From Acidobacteriota bacterium (lineage in GTDB: Bacteria; Acidobacteriota; Thermoanaerobaculia; Multivoradales; Multivoraceae), in contig JAPOWR010000002.1 of NCBI GenBank assembly GCA_026707545.1, forward strand, positions 310,001 through 374,000: a DNA stretch of 64,000 nt, written 5' to 3'. Below, piece after piece: positions 9,362 to 19,438 of this stretch. Numbering within the stretch: the stretch's first letter is position 1; each line of letters opens with the position of its first letter. Position numbers and translations under genes: made by a program. A model generated the notes under the pieces. It saw only the letters and a program-made list of their open reading frames with translations, did not search any database and was not told where the DNA came from.

Positions 9362-10379
9362 ACTGGACCTATCAGCCCTCCTGCGAACGGCGATCGCCGG
9401 CGAGGATCTTCCCGCGACAACGGTGGAGGAGCTCTTCGGCCGCCTGATGGACGGCGAGCTCTCCGAGGTGTGGAAGAGCGCGTTCCTGGTCGCCCTGGCG
9501 GCCAAGGGCGAGTCGGTGGGCGAGATCGCGGGCGCCGCCCGCGCGATGCGAGCACGCGCGGCGCGGGTCGCGCACACGAGTTCCGGTGTGATCGACACGT
9601 GCGGCACGGGCGGCGACGGCCGCGGCACGTTCAACATCTCGACCGCGGCCGCCCTGGTGGCGGCGGCGGGGGGCGCGCGAGTGGCCAAGCATGGCAATCG
9701 GGCCGTCTCGAGCCGCTCCGGCTCGGCCGACGTGCTCGCCGCGCTGGGCGTGCGGCTCTCCGGCTACACGGAGCCGCTGGGGCGTTGCCTCGACGAGGTC
9801 GGCATCGTGTTCCTGTTCGCACCGATGCTGCACCCTGCGATGGCGCAGGTCATGCCGGTGCGCAAGGAACTCGGCGTGCGCACGCTCTTCAACGTGCTCG
9901 GGCCCCTGACGAATCCGGCGGGGGCGAAGAGGCAGTTGATCGGCGTCTTCGCGCCCGATCTGGTCGAACCGATCGGGCGCGTGCTACTCGAACTCGGCAG
10001 CGAGCACGCCTTCGTCGTCCACGGCGACGGGCTGGACGAGATGACGACCACCGGAACGACCGCGGTCGCCGAGGTTCGGAGCGGCGAGGTCAGCCTGTAC
10101 GAAGTCCGTCCGGGCGACTTCGGCATCGCGGAAGCGTCGCCGGAGGATCTGGTCGGTGGCGAACCCGAGTTGAACGTCGAACTGATGCGCGGGGTACTCG
10201 GTGGCGGCGGAGGAGCCCTTGCCGACATCACGTGTCTCAACGCCGGAGCCGCTCTCTACGTCGCGGGACGGGCCGACAGTCTGACCGCCGGCGTAGCCGC
10301 CGCGTTCGAGATCCAGCGCTCGGGAGCGGCGGCCACGAAGCTCGAGGCACTGGTCGGCTGGACTGGCTGGGACGACTGA
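9354..10379 (+). CDS. trpD: Anthranilate phosphoribosyltransferase
   Basis: Transfers the phosphoribosyl group from PRPP to anthranilate. It shows the PRPP-binding loop DTCGTGGDGRGTFNIST, VAKHGNRAVSSRSGSADVLAALG, LFNVLGPLTNPA, and VHGDGLDEMT with the Mg-binding acidic pair. The ATG at 9354 gives 341 residues, the normal length. The open frame 81 codons upstream only overlaps trpG. The 19-base gap to trpC is the widest gap between adjacent genes of the his-trp operon. Confidence 0.95.
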   Translation: MTELDLSALLRTAIAGEDLPATTVEELFGRLMDGELSEVWKSAFLVALAAKGESVGEIAGAARAMRARAARVAHTSSGVIDTCGTGGDGRGTFNISTAAALVAAAGGARVAKHGNRAVSSRSGSADVLAALGVRLSGYTEPLGRCLDEVGIVFLFAPMLHPAMAQVMPVRKELGVRTLFNVLGPLTNPAGAKRQLIGVFAPDLVEPIGRVLLELGSEHAFVVHGDGLDEMTTTGTTAVAEVRSGEVSLYEVRPGDFGIAEASPEDLVGGEPELNVELMRGVLGGGGGALADITCLNAGAALYVAGRADSLTAGVAAAFEIQRSGAAATKLEALVGWTGWDD

Positions 10380-10398
10380 GACGGGGAGGCCAAGGTTC

Positions 10399-11235
10399 GT
10401 GTCCGAAGTACCCGACATCCTGCGGCGCATCTGCGATCAGCGTCGCCGGCGTGTGGCCGCTGGCGACCAGGGCGTTCAGCCGGGACCTGCTTGCGTGTCC
10501 GCAGCCCCGGGTCTCGCGCCCGACGCCCCCGGCCGCCGATTCCTCGACGCGATCTCCGAGCGCCGGGGGAGCGCCGTGATCGGCGAGATCAAGATGGGAT
10601 CTCCGAAGCTGGGAGACCTGCGAGGGCGGTTCGATCCGGTCGGCCGCGCCGCGACCTACCGGTCCGCCGGAGCCGCCTGCCTCTCCGTGGTCGTCGAGCC
10701 GGACCACTTCTACGGCAGCTACGAGCTGCTCGCGGACTGCATCGCCGCCTCGGGCCTGCCCGCGGTGGCGAAGGACTTCGTCGTCTCCGATGCGCAGGTC
10801 GCCTGGGCGCGGGACGCCGGCGCCTCCGCGGTGCTGCTGATCGCGGCGCTCTACGACCCGCCGGAGTTGCGCCGGCTGGCGCGGCTCGCCCGTGACCTGG
10901 GCCTCGTGCCCCTGATCGAGACCCACGACGACGCGGACTTCGAGAAGCTGCGAGGCGCCGACTCCCCGGAGTGGGAGCTGGTGGGAATCAACAACCGCGA
11001 CCTGCGCACGTTCGAGGTCGACCTGGAGCGCAGCGCCGACCGCATCGGCCGGCTTCCGTCTTCGGCGCTCAAGGTCGCCGAGTCGGGCATTCACTCGGGC
11101 GCCGATGTCACGAAACTCCGGCAAGCCGGCTTCGACGCTTTCCTGATCGGCGAGCGGCTCGTGCTGTCCGGCGATCCCGCCGCCGCACTCGCGGAACTCA
11201 CTGGTGAGCAGGCAACGTCGGGGGTGACCCGATGA
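10399..11235 (+). CDS. trpC: Indole-3-glycerol phosphate synthase
   Basis: TIM-barrel enzyme closing the indole ring from CdRP. It has [15 protein letters not shown] in place of the usual EIKxxSPS phosphate motif, then VAKDFVV (catalytic Lys), [15 protein letters not shown] and VAESGIHSG. At 278 residues it is slightly longer than the usual 255-270 because of an N-terminal linker. The GTG start is preceded by GGGGAGG about 9 bases upstream, the only strong independent ribosome-binding site in the trp half. Confidence 0.93.
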   Translation: MSEVPDILRRICDQRRRRVAAGDQGVQPGPACVSAAPGLAPDAPGRRFLDAISERRGSAVIGEIKMGSPKLGDLRGRFDPVGRAATYRSAGAACLSVVVEPDHFYGSYELLADCIAASGLPAVAKDFVVSDAQVAWARDAGASAVLLIAALYDPPELRRLARLARDLGLVPLIETHDDADFEKLRGADSPEWELVGINNRDLRTFEVDLERSADRIGRLPSSALKVAESGIHSGADVTKLRQAGFDAFLIGERLVLSGDPAAALAELTGEQATSGVTR

Positions 11236-11872
11236 AGGTCAAGATCTGCGGCGTCACGACCTCCGCGGACGCCCTGCTCGCCGTCGACCTGGGCGCGGAC
11301 TTCGTCGGCCTCAACTTCTATCGACCGAGCCCCCGCTGGATCGACATCGCGCAGGCGGCCGCGATCCGTCGCGCCGTGGGGGACCGCGCCCGTGCGGTCG
11401 GCATCTTCGTGAACCCCACGCGCGAAGAGCTCGAGACGATCGACCGCCGGGTCGGCCTGGACTTCCTCCAGTTCAGCGGCGACGAGAGCCCGGAACTGGT
11501 CGCCGAGTTCAGCGACCGCGCGATCCGGGTCCGGCGCGTCGGCGGCGCCGCCGCAAGGGACGCCGGGATTCCCGACGAGGACTCCTGGGCGGTCCTGATC
11601 GACCGCGCCCACGACCGCCTGTATGGCGGTTCCGGAGAGAGCTGGGATTACGCCGCGGCGGCCGGCTTCGTCTCATCGCCCGCCGCTGGCGGCAGGCCGC
11701 GCCGCGTGTTCATCGCCGGCGGCGTCCACCCCGGCAACGTCGCCCAGGTCGCTGCCGCGGTCCCCGGCGCCTACGCCGTCGACACCTGTTCGGGTGTCGA
11801 GGTCTCGCCCGGCCTCAAGGACCGCGTCAAGCTGGAGCGACTGTTCGCCAACCTCGCACAGGGAGTAGCACG

Positions 11873-11876
<4 letters not shown>
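11232..11876 (+). CDS. trpF: Phosphoribosylanthranilate isomerase
   Basis: TIM-barrel isomerase, PRA to CdRP. It begins [16 protein letters not shown] (catalytic Cys in KICG), followed by [32 protein letters not shown] and the phosphate site [15 protein letters not shown]. The 214 residues fit a stand-alone TrpF. It overlaps trpC and trpB by 4 bases each. Confidence 0.94.
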
Positions 11877-13083
<1,207 letters not shown>

Positions 13084-13087
<4 letters not shown>

Positions 13088-13914
13088 GCCCCCTTCGCAA
13101 GGGTAACTCGAGCGACGGCGAGATTGCGGCGGCCTTCTCCCGCTGTTCGCGCGGGAAGCGTTCGGCCTTCATCCCGTTCCTGGTGGCCGGTGACCCGTCC
13201 CTCGAGGCCACCCCCGACCTGCTGCGCGCCCTGGTCGCCGGCGGCGCCGACGTGATCGAACTCGGGGTCGCCTTCAGCGATCCGATCGCCGACGGGCCGA
13301 CGATCCAGCGTGCCTCGCATCGGGCGCTCACAGCGGGCTCGTCGCTCAGCGCGGTGCTGGGGATCGTCGAGCGGCACCGGGAGGAGCTCGGGGTACCGAT
13401 CGTCCTGTTCACGTACTACAACCCGGTCCACGCCCGGGGCGTCGAGGTGTTCGCCGCCCAGGCCGCCGACAGCGGCGTCGACGGGGTGCTGTGCGTCGAT
13501 CTGCCGCCGGACGAGGGCCTGCGCGAACTGCAGCCGGCGTTGGGCGAACGAGGCGTCGATTCGATCTACCTGATCGCGGCCACCAGCACCCGGGAACGGA
13601 TCGATCGGGCCGCGGCGTCGTCGAACGGTTTCGTCTACTACACCGCCCGCTCCGACGTGACGGGCGAGCGCGATGAACTGATCCCCACCCTGGCGCGGGA
13701 AGTCAAGCGCGTGCGCCGGCGGGTGCGCCTTCCGGTCGCGGTCGGTTTCGGTATCTCCACCCCCGAGCAGGTCGCGGAAGTGGCCCAGGTCGCCCACGGC
13801 GTCGTCGTCGGCAGCTCCCTGGTGCGGCTGGTCGAGGAGAACGCCGCCGAAGCGGATCTGGCGGCACGGCTCGAACGTCGGGTCGGCGAACTGACGGCAC
13901 CGTTGCTCCGCTGA
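13084..13914 (+). CDS. trpA: Tryptophan synthase alpha chain
   Basis: TIM barrel that cleaves indole-3-glycerol phosphate and channels indole to TrpB. It shows [31 protein letters not shown] with the two catalytic acids, [16 protein letters not shown] and the C-terminal phosphate site [13 protein letters not shown]. At 276 residues it is normal length. It is the last gene of the his-trp operon; a small hairpin lies 17 bases after the stop. Confidence 0.95.
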
Positions 13915-13931
13915 AGCGGGAAGCTGCATAC

Positions 13932-13948
13932 CGCGTTTGATGAACGCG
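13932..13948 (+). terminator. Possible hairpin after trpA
   Basis: Perfect 6-bp stem CGCGTT-TGATG-AACGCG, 17 bases downstream of the trpA stop. There is no T tract, so it is at best a weak or factor-assisted terminator. It is listed because it is the only compact stem at the end of the 16-gene operon. Confidence 0.3.
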
Positions 13949-14130
13949 ATCGCTGTCGGAAGGGCTCCGTGAGGGCCACCGACCGGCGAGCAGGTTGAAG
14001 AGTGTCCGGATCTGGCCGGTCTTGGACGAATCTGGCCGGAATCCGATAACTGGTGTCCGCTCTTCTCCCGTCTTCCTCCCTAGACTGGTCGAGGCGTTGA
14101 TCCGTACAACATTCACAGGACAAGCCGGGA

Positions 14131-14817
14131 ATGACGAGAATGAACGCGACCATGTTTGGAACAATGGCGCCGCTCGTCCTGATCTCGGCGGTCGCGGGTC
14201 CACCGCACAGATTCGCACGACAGGCGGCGGACAGCGTGGAACTCGGCGTCGCCTTGACAGTCGCCGTTGCGCGCGACGAGGTGCCGGCCGGTGACGTAGA
14301 ACTTGAGTTCATCGAAGCGGCGACGCGCGAGCCCGTCGTCCTGTACATCGTTGAGGCGCCGGCGGGGGAGCAGACCTTCCAGGTGACCCTGCCCGTGTTC
14401 GACTCGCGATCCGGCTGGTTCGCATCGGCGCGGTCGCCTGGTTGGTGGAGTTCTACCGCGTACATTCCTGCGGACGAACGGGCCGTATCGCTGACCCTGG
14501 TTCCCGAGGGGCTTGTACGGTTCGCGGTCGACGGTATTGACCGCAAAGTGGACCGACTCGAGACCGGCGATGTATGGATCAGCGGCCGGGTCGGCGAAGG
14601 GGGCGTACACCTTGAGCCTGGGACCTACGGTGGCCCGTGCTTGGTCGATAGCAAGCCGCATCGGCGCGAGGTGCTGATCGTTTGCCCCTTTGCCCGGGAC
14701 GAGACGGTGGACTTGCGGGTCCGGTTGGGGCCGTTTCTTCCTCTTGTGCGGTCCGAAGTGCCGATTGCCGCCGACACGGACCTGGGCTCGATCGGGCCGG
14801 TTCGAGGACCACCATGA
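14131..14817 (+). CDS. Truncated paralogue of the secreted Ig-like protein at 15594
   Basis: 228-residue ORF with a hydrophobic N-terminus. From about residue 33 it matches the N-terminal third of the protein encoded at 15594-17915: both share SRSGW, WWSSTAYI, SLTLVPEG, VRFAVDG, YGGPC, ARDETVDLRVRLG and ADTDLG in the same order. Similarity stops abruptly after VRG, two codons before the stop, and about 35 bases before the vapC gene. It therefore looks like a tandem duplicate whose 3' two thirds were lost when the vapBC segment arrived. Codon use looks normal for the window. Whether it is still made is unknown; an alternative ATG lies at 14140. Confidence 0.6.
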   Translation: MTRMNATMFGTMAPLVLISAVAGPPHRFARQAADSVELGVALTVAVARDEVPAGDVELEFIEAATREPVVLYIVEAPAGEQTFQVTLPVFDSRSGWFASARSPGWWSSTAYIPADERAVSLTLVPEGLVRFAVDGIDRKVDRLETGDVWISGRVGEGGVHLEPGTYGGPCLVDSKPHRREVLIVCPFARDETVDLRVRLGPFLPLVRSEVPIAADTDLGSIGPVRGPP

Positions 14818-14841
14818 GTGAGGATCGAACCCTGCTCGCAG

Positions 14842-15261
14842 TCAGAATGGGTTGGCGACGGTCAGCGATTCGATCTCCTGGCCGTCCTGCAGGTCTTCGC
14901 TGTAGAGCACGTTGCAGTTCGACTCCAGGGCCGCCGCGACGATCAGCGAATCGTAGAAGCTGAATCGCCACCGCCGGTGGAGGGAGAGGGCCGTTTCGTA
15001 GAGGGAGATGCTGGGGAAGACAGAGCACAGCGGATCCAGCACGTCCCGCAGGTAGCGAAGCGCCTGTTCGTCCGAGAGAGGGCGCTCGAACTTCCGTAGG
15101 GCAACGTTCAGGAACTCCTGCACGACCTGGGAACTGACCACTCCCTCGCCGGTCCCCAATGCACGCTCCACCAGGTTGCGAGCGAGAGCCTGCTTTTCCG
15201 GGTCGCGTTGATCGAAGGTGTAGACGAAGATGTTGGTGTCGAGGAAGAAGTCAGCGGGCAT
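14842..15261 (-). CDS. vapC: VapC-like PIN-domain toxin
   Basis: 139-residue PIN-domain ribonuclease. The four acidic metal-binding positions are visible: Asp8 in FFLDTNIF, Glu49 in VVQEFLN, Asp104 in SFYDSLIVAAAL and Asp123 in LYSEDLQ. VapC toxins cut RNA, often tRNA or rRNA, and are held inactive by VapB. It starts inside the end of the antitoxin gene (11-base overlap), the usual antitoxin-first order. The module lies between two copies of a duplicated gene and on the opposite strand to them. Confidence 0.9.
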   Translation of the reverse strand: MPADFFLDTNIFVYTFDQRDPEKQALARNLVERALGTGEGVVSSQVVQEFLNVALRKFERPLSDEQALRYLRDVLDPLCSVFPSISLYETALSLHRRWRFSFYDSLIVAAALESNCNVLYSEDLQDGQEIESLTVANPF

Positions 15262-15478
15262 TCATCTCATCCCGGGAGAATCGACGGCCTGCCGAAACCT
15301 CGGTCATCGCGTCCATGAGTCGGCCGTACTCCCTGACTCGGCGTGCGCCCTGCTGGCTGCGGGCGTACTGGGCCAGCCAGGCACGGAACTCCGCGTTCAG
15401 CGTGGTCCTTCTTCGCCGGGCTTCTTCGCGAGCCGCGTCGATCAGCTTCTCGTCAGCACTGAGGGTGATGTTTCTCAT
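15251..15478 (-). CDS. vapB: VapB-like ribbon-helix-helix antitoxin
   Basis: 75-residue protein beginning MRNITLSADEKLIDAAREEARRR, a ribbon-helix-helix N-terminus expected to bind the operon promoter, with a C-terminal tail expected to bind VapC. It is directly upstream of and overlapping vapC. A GAGGA Shine-Dalgarno lies about 6 bases before the ATG. Two perfect GTGTACAC palindromes upstream are the likely autoregulatory operator. Confidence 0.85.
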   Translation of the reverse strand: MRNITLSADEKLIDAAREEARRRRTTLNAEFRAWLAQYARSQQGARRVREYGRLMDAMTEVSAGRRFSRDEMNAR

Positions 15479-15498
15479 GCTGCTTCCTCACCATTGCA

Positions 15499-15523
15499 GT
15501 GTACACGATTGCAAAGTGTACAC
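15499..15523 (-). promoter_or_regulatory. Probable VapB operator: two GTGTACAC palindromes
   Basis: Two identical 8-bp perfect palindromes GTGTACAC (15499-15506 and 15516-15523), 17 bases centre to centre, lie 21-45 bases upstream of the vapB ATG. Paired palindromes on nearly the same DNA face are typical of dimeric ribbon-helix-helix operators. The minus-strand TACACT inside the proximal copy could serve as a -10 element. Function is inferred. Confidence 0.65.
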
Positions 15524-15593
15524 GGTTCCAGTGCTGCATCAAAGGGTACGACTCCGGCGTGCTTCCGTAGAATCGTCGCGGCGGAACGCGAGG

Positions 15594-17915
15594 ATGAAGT
15601 ATCGCGCACCAGGCAGACAGTCTCTGGTCGCCGTGGTGCTGACCATTCTGGCCTTCGCGGCAGATACGTCGAGCGGCCCTGCCCAGGCCCAGACCGCGGA
15701 CTACGTCGAACTCACGGTCCACCTGGACGCCATCGCGTCTCGCGATGAAGCGCCGTCGGGCGACGTGACGATCGAGTTTGCCGAGGCATCGACGCGCGCA
15801 CCGGTGGCTTCCTTCATGATTGAGGTCGCTGCGGAGGACCAGAGTTTCCAGGTGGCCGTCCCTGAGGCCGAGTCACGGTCCGGCTGGGTCGCGTCCGCTC
15901 GGTCAGAGGGTTGGTGGAGTTCCACGGCTTACATCGCCCCGGACGACGAGGAAGTGTCACTGACCCTGGTTCCGGAGGGGGTAGTGCGATTCGCCGTCGA
16001 CGGTACGGATCGGGGAGTCGACCTCCTGCGGAGCGGCCACGTCCGGATCGCCGGCCGGGTCGGCAATCGCGGCGTGCGGCTCGAACAGGGGAGCTATGGC
16101 GGCCCCTGCGAGGTCGACCGTCAGCCCGAACGGCGCGAGGTGCTGATCGCCTGTCCGTTCGCCCGCGACGAAACGGTGGACCTGCGCGTCCGCCTGGGCG
16201 TCTTCCTGCCCGTCTTGCGGTCTGAAGTGACCGTTGCGGCCGACACGGATCTGGGACTGATCGAGCCGGTTCGGGGGGCAGTGGTCACCGGGAGCATGGA
16301 CTCGCAGGACGCGTCGAGCCACAGGTTCGGGATGAGGCAACGGGATGCTTATGGGGCATTCGGGTGGTCCTCCTGGACCGACACACGCGGCGTCTTCATG
16401 TTCGAGGGGCTTTCGCCGGGGTTGTATGAACTCAGGCTGGCCGGCTCGGACGGTGACAGTTGGTCGGTGCGTATCGGGTCGCTGAACGACCGGATCGACC
16501 TGGGACAGCTCCAGTCGGCGGCGGGGAATCTGTTGACCGTTTCCTTCCTGGCGCCCACTGTTCTGGAGATCGGCGACCTGAAGCCGATCATCTTCGCCGT
16601 GACGCTCGGGCCCAATGGTGACGTCGAGGGCTGGAATCGCGACTTCGAATTCGGGGAACGGCGAAGCGACGGTACCTTCGTATGGCGTGGTCTGCCGGCT
16701 GGCGACTATGAGGTGCACGTCGAGGACCGTCGAGGCAACCGATGGCACCAGGAGGTCATCCGTTTCTTCGGCCAGGATCACTACACGATCGAACTGGATG
16801 CCGTTCCGCTGGTCGGTCGGATCGAGCGAGGAGGGGAACCCCTCGAAGACGCGATGGTCTGGTTCGGCGGCATGTGGGGGTTCGAACGGATTTCCTTTCG
16901 GAGTCGGGAGGAGGGCCGCTTCAGCGGCCTGCTGCCGCGGGAGGGCTTCTGGCCGGTCGAGGTGACTCCGGCTCCTGGCTGCGATCCCTGCGAAGGCGGT
17001 TGGGACTCGGACGGTTGGGACGGTTTCGATGACCGCGAGGTCAACGACGCCGGCAACTTCGAGATCGCGGCCGATTCGGATGGCGTTGCGCGAGTGCGGA
17101 TCGAGCTGCCGGGAAGCACGATCAGCGGCCGCGTCGTGCGGAGGAACGTCGCGACGGGACTCCTCGAGCCGGTGGAAGGCGCATACGTCTGGATGGTAGC
17201 GATTGATGAAGTGGCGGGTGAGCCGCTCGACCACCTGATGCCGGCCACGTGGCGCAGAAAGACCGATTCGTCCGGGACGTTCGAGATCACCGGTCTACCG
17301 GAGTGGGAGTACAGCCTCTCTGCCGAGGGCTGGATCGATGACCGCGAAGTCCGTTCGCGGGAGCTACAACTTCAGGTGGCGAGTGACGACCGGATCGAGG
17401 ATGTGGAGCTGCTTCTGGAGGACCTGCGGCCCGTGTCCATCGTCGTCCGTGCGGGCGGTGTACCCGTGTCCGGCGCTCAGACGTTCGTCCACTTTCCGGC
17501 CGGGACACGACGCGTGGACTCGAACGGCTACACCGACGGCTCGGGCACCGCTCCTCACTGGTTACCGATGGAAGCGGAGGTGGTGGATGTCGTCGTCCGG
17601 GCTGATGGCCTCGGAATGGTCGGCTGGCGGTTCGAGATCCGGGATGACGCTCCGATCGGGGTGGAGATGTCGCCCGATCGCGGCGCTCTGCGCGTACCGG
17701 ACTCGTGGGAAGCCTGGCTGGTCACGCCCGGGGGCGCCCTGGTCGATGTCGGCGACACCCTGGCCGCAATAGCTGATCGAGGCCAGGTTCAGAAAGACGG
17801 GGACGAGTTCGTGGTGATGGATCTGGCCCCGGGGACCTACTCGTACTGCTTGCCGGACGGTGTTTGCACGAGGGTCGACATCGTCCCCTGGGCCGAGAGC
17901 AGGGTCCGCGACTAG
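15594..17915 (+). CDS. Secreted protein with carboxypeptidase-regulatory-like (Ig-fold) domains
   Basis: 773 residues with a signal peptide (MKYRAPGRQ, hydrophobic stretch, cleavage after about AQAQT). The body is beta-rich and made of several Ig-like modules. Segments such as RGVFMFEGLSPGLYEL, TFVWRGLPAGDYEVHV and GTFEITGLPEWEYSL have the FxFxGLPxGxYxL pattern of carboxypeptidase-D regulatory-like domains. No catalytic domain is visible, so a role at the cell surface or in the periplasm is inference. The N-terminal third is duplicated at 14131-14817. The frame is open upstream across vapBC, but ATG 15594 gives the signal peptide. Confidence 0.8.
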   Translation: MKYRAPGRQSLVAVVLTILAFAADTSSGPAQAQTADYVELTVHLDAIASRDEAPSGDVTIEFAEASTRAPVASFMIEVAAEDQSFQVAVPEAESRSGWVASARSEGWWSSTAYIAPDDEEVSLTLVPEGVVRFAVDGTDRGVDLLRSGHVRIAGRVGNRGVRLEQGSYGGPCEVDRQPERREVLIACPFARDETVDLRVRLGVFLPVLRSEVTVAADTDLGLIEPVRGAVVTGSMDSQDASSHRFGMRQRDAYGAFGWSSWTDTRGVFMFEGLSPGLYELRLAGSDGDSWSVRIGSLNDRIDLGQLQSAAGNLLTVSFLAPTVLEIGDLKPIIFAVTLGPNGDVEGWNRDFEFGERRSDGTFVWRGLPAGDYEVHVEDRRGNRWHQEVIRFFGQDHYTIELDAVPLVGRIERGGEPLEDAMVWFGGMWGFERISFRSREEGRFSGLLPREGFWPVEVTPAPGCDPCEGGWDSDGWDGFDDREVNDAGNFEIAADSDGVARVRIELPGSTISGRVVRRNVATGLLEPVEGAYVWMVAIDEVAGEPLDHLMPATWRRKTDSSGTFEITGLPEWEYSLSAEGWIDDREVRSRELQLQVASDDRIEDVELLLEDLRPVSIVVRAGGVPVSGAQTFVHFPAGTRRVDSNGYTDGSGTAPHWLPMEAEVVDVVVRADGLGMVGWRFEIRDDAPIGVEMSPDRGALRVPDSWEAWLVTPGGALVDVGDTLAAIADRGQVQKDGDEFVVMDLAPGTYSYCLPDGVCTRVDIVPWAESRVRD

Positions 17916-17930
17916 CTCTTCCCTGCTGGT

Positions 17931-19415
17931 CTAGCCGCCGGTCACCATCCGCGCGACCTTCTCCGCGACGGTGTACACCGCGAACGCGATGTACATCACC
18001 GAAGCGATGCTCACGAAGAGGATGTTGATCCAGCCGGGTCGCGCCGACTTCGGCAGCTTCGTCAGGTTCATGTACAGGAGCAGCGGCACGTAGACCGCCA
18101 TGGCGAATCCGCCGATGAGCGCCGAGTAGAACAGGAAGTCGAGTCCCGCCGTCCCCCTTCTCTCGAAGAAGGCGACACTGGCCGTGCCGATGACGATCGT
18201 CGCGCCCACCAGGACGAGATACCACTTCTCCAGGGAGAGCCGGCGCCCGAACTTGAAGCTGGTGTGGAGCATGTCCGCGAAGATCCGGCTCCCCCCGTCC
18301 ACGCCTCCCAACTGCGAGCTGAACAGCGCCGCCATGCCGACGACAAGAAACAGATAGTGCCCGGAGGTGCCCATCGTCTCTTCCAGCATCTTGGCCAGAT
18401 CCCACACCAGGCTTCCGCGGCTGGGAACGAGACCTTCGGGATGCAGCACGGCGAGCGAGCCGAAGATGAACAGGAACATCGTGAAGCTGCCGAGGATCCA
18501 GAAGCAGAAGACCTGGTCCACCCACACGTACTTCATCCAGTCCCGGAAACGCCGGTGGTTCTCCTCCGACTCCGTATAAACGTAGCCGGCGTCTATCTCC
18601 TTGACCTCGTGCTTGTGTGTCGGGCTCATGAGGGGCGGCATGCGCTGCCCCATGCCGACCTTCTTTTCGCGCAGGTAGTACGCGTAGTAGAGATTGCCGA
18701 GACCGCCCAATCCCGCGAACACGAGCGCACCGAAGAACTGGCTGAATGCGAATGGCGGGCGCGCTTCGCCGTCGACCGGCGGGATCTCAACGGGAAAGTC
18801 CGGGAAGCGCCCCACATTCAGTAGACCGCGCCACATGTCACCGAAGAGATCCGCTGATCCGATCGTCCATACGACGTAGATCAGACCGACGACGATGATG
18901 GCGACCAGCCCCATGATGCAGCGTTCGACCGCGGTGTAGATGACCTTGGGCCCGAACAGAATGGCCGCGATCACGGCGAAGACGATGGCGGTCCACACCC
19001 ACTCCGCCCAGAGCCACTCGGGGAGACTCGTGTTCTCGACGCCGAAGATCAGGCTCCGGAGGGAGACGCCGGTCTCGCGAGCCCAACCCGGAAGGAACTT
19101 CCCGACGACGACGAGAAAGACCCAGAGATAGACGATCAGCTTGACGACCCGGACCATGCCGATCAGGGGGCTTTCGCCGGTGACCACGGTCCACCGTCCA
19201 ACCTCGACGTTGATCCAGAGTTGGAGGAAGATCCCGATCGCGGCTGCCCAGATGAGCTCCGCCCCGACGATCGATGTGATCCACGGCCACATGATCAGCT
19301 CGCCGGAGCCGATCGCGATTCCGGCCATGACGATGCCCGGGCCCATCATCTTCAGAAGCGCGGTCTTGCGCTTCGGCAGTTCAGCCTGCTTCAGAGGCGG
19401 GACGGGTACGGGCAT
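17931..19415 (-). CDS. Nramp-related multi-spanning membrane transporter
   Basis: 494 residues with about 11-12 hydrophobic segments. The overall layout (MGPGIVMAGIAIGSGELIMWPW in the first helix) suggests the Nramp family within the LeuT fold. The canonical metal-binding sequences of true Nramps are not visible: the first-helix DPGN is replaced by GSGEL, and the MPH-type motif is not seen in the equivalent of helix 6, where SSQLGG appears. Substrate is therefore unknown. It converges on the preceding gene with only 15 bases between stops. The nearest genes give no functional hint. Confidence 0.65.
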   Translation of the reverse strand: MPVPVPPLKQAELPKRKTALLKMMGPGIVMAGIAIGSGELIMWPWITSIVGAELIWAAAIGIFLQLWINVEVGRWTVVTGESPLIGMVRVVKLIVYLWVFLVVVGKFLPGWARETGVSLRSLIFGVENTSLPEWLWAEWVWTAIVFAVIAAILFGPKVIYTAVERCIMGLVAIIVVGLIYVVWTIGSADLFGDMWRGLLNVGRFPDFPVEIPPVDGEARPPFAFSQFFGALVFAGLGGLGNLYYAYYLREKKVGMGQRMPPLMSPTHKHEVKEIDAGYVYTESEENHRRFRDWMKYVWVDQVFCFWILGSFTMFLFIFGSLAVLHPEGLVPSRGSLVWDLAKMLEETMGTSGHYLFLVVGMAALFSSQLGGVDGGSRIFADMLHTSFKFGRRLSLEKWYLVLVGATIVIGTASVAFFERRGTAGLDFLFYSALIGGFAMAVYVPLLLYMNLTKLPKSARPGWINILFVSIASVMYIAFAVYTVAEKVARMVTGG

Positions 19416-19438
19416 GGGCGGGTCCTCGTCGACGGACG

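Noticed and set aside
14005..14040. Direct repeat ATCTGGCCGG between trpA and the truncated secreted-protein gene
   Set aside because: Only two short units, not matching the palindromic element elsewhere; too little to call a regulatory or mobile feature.
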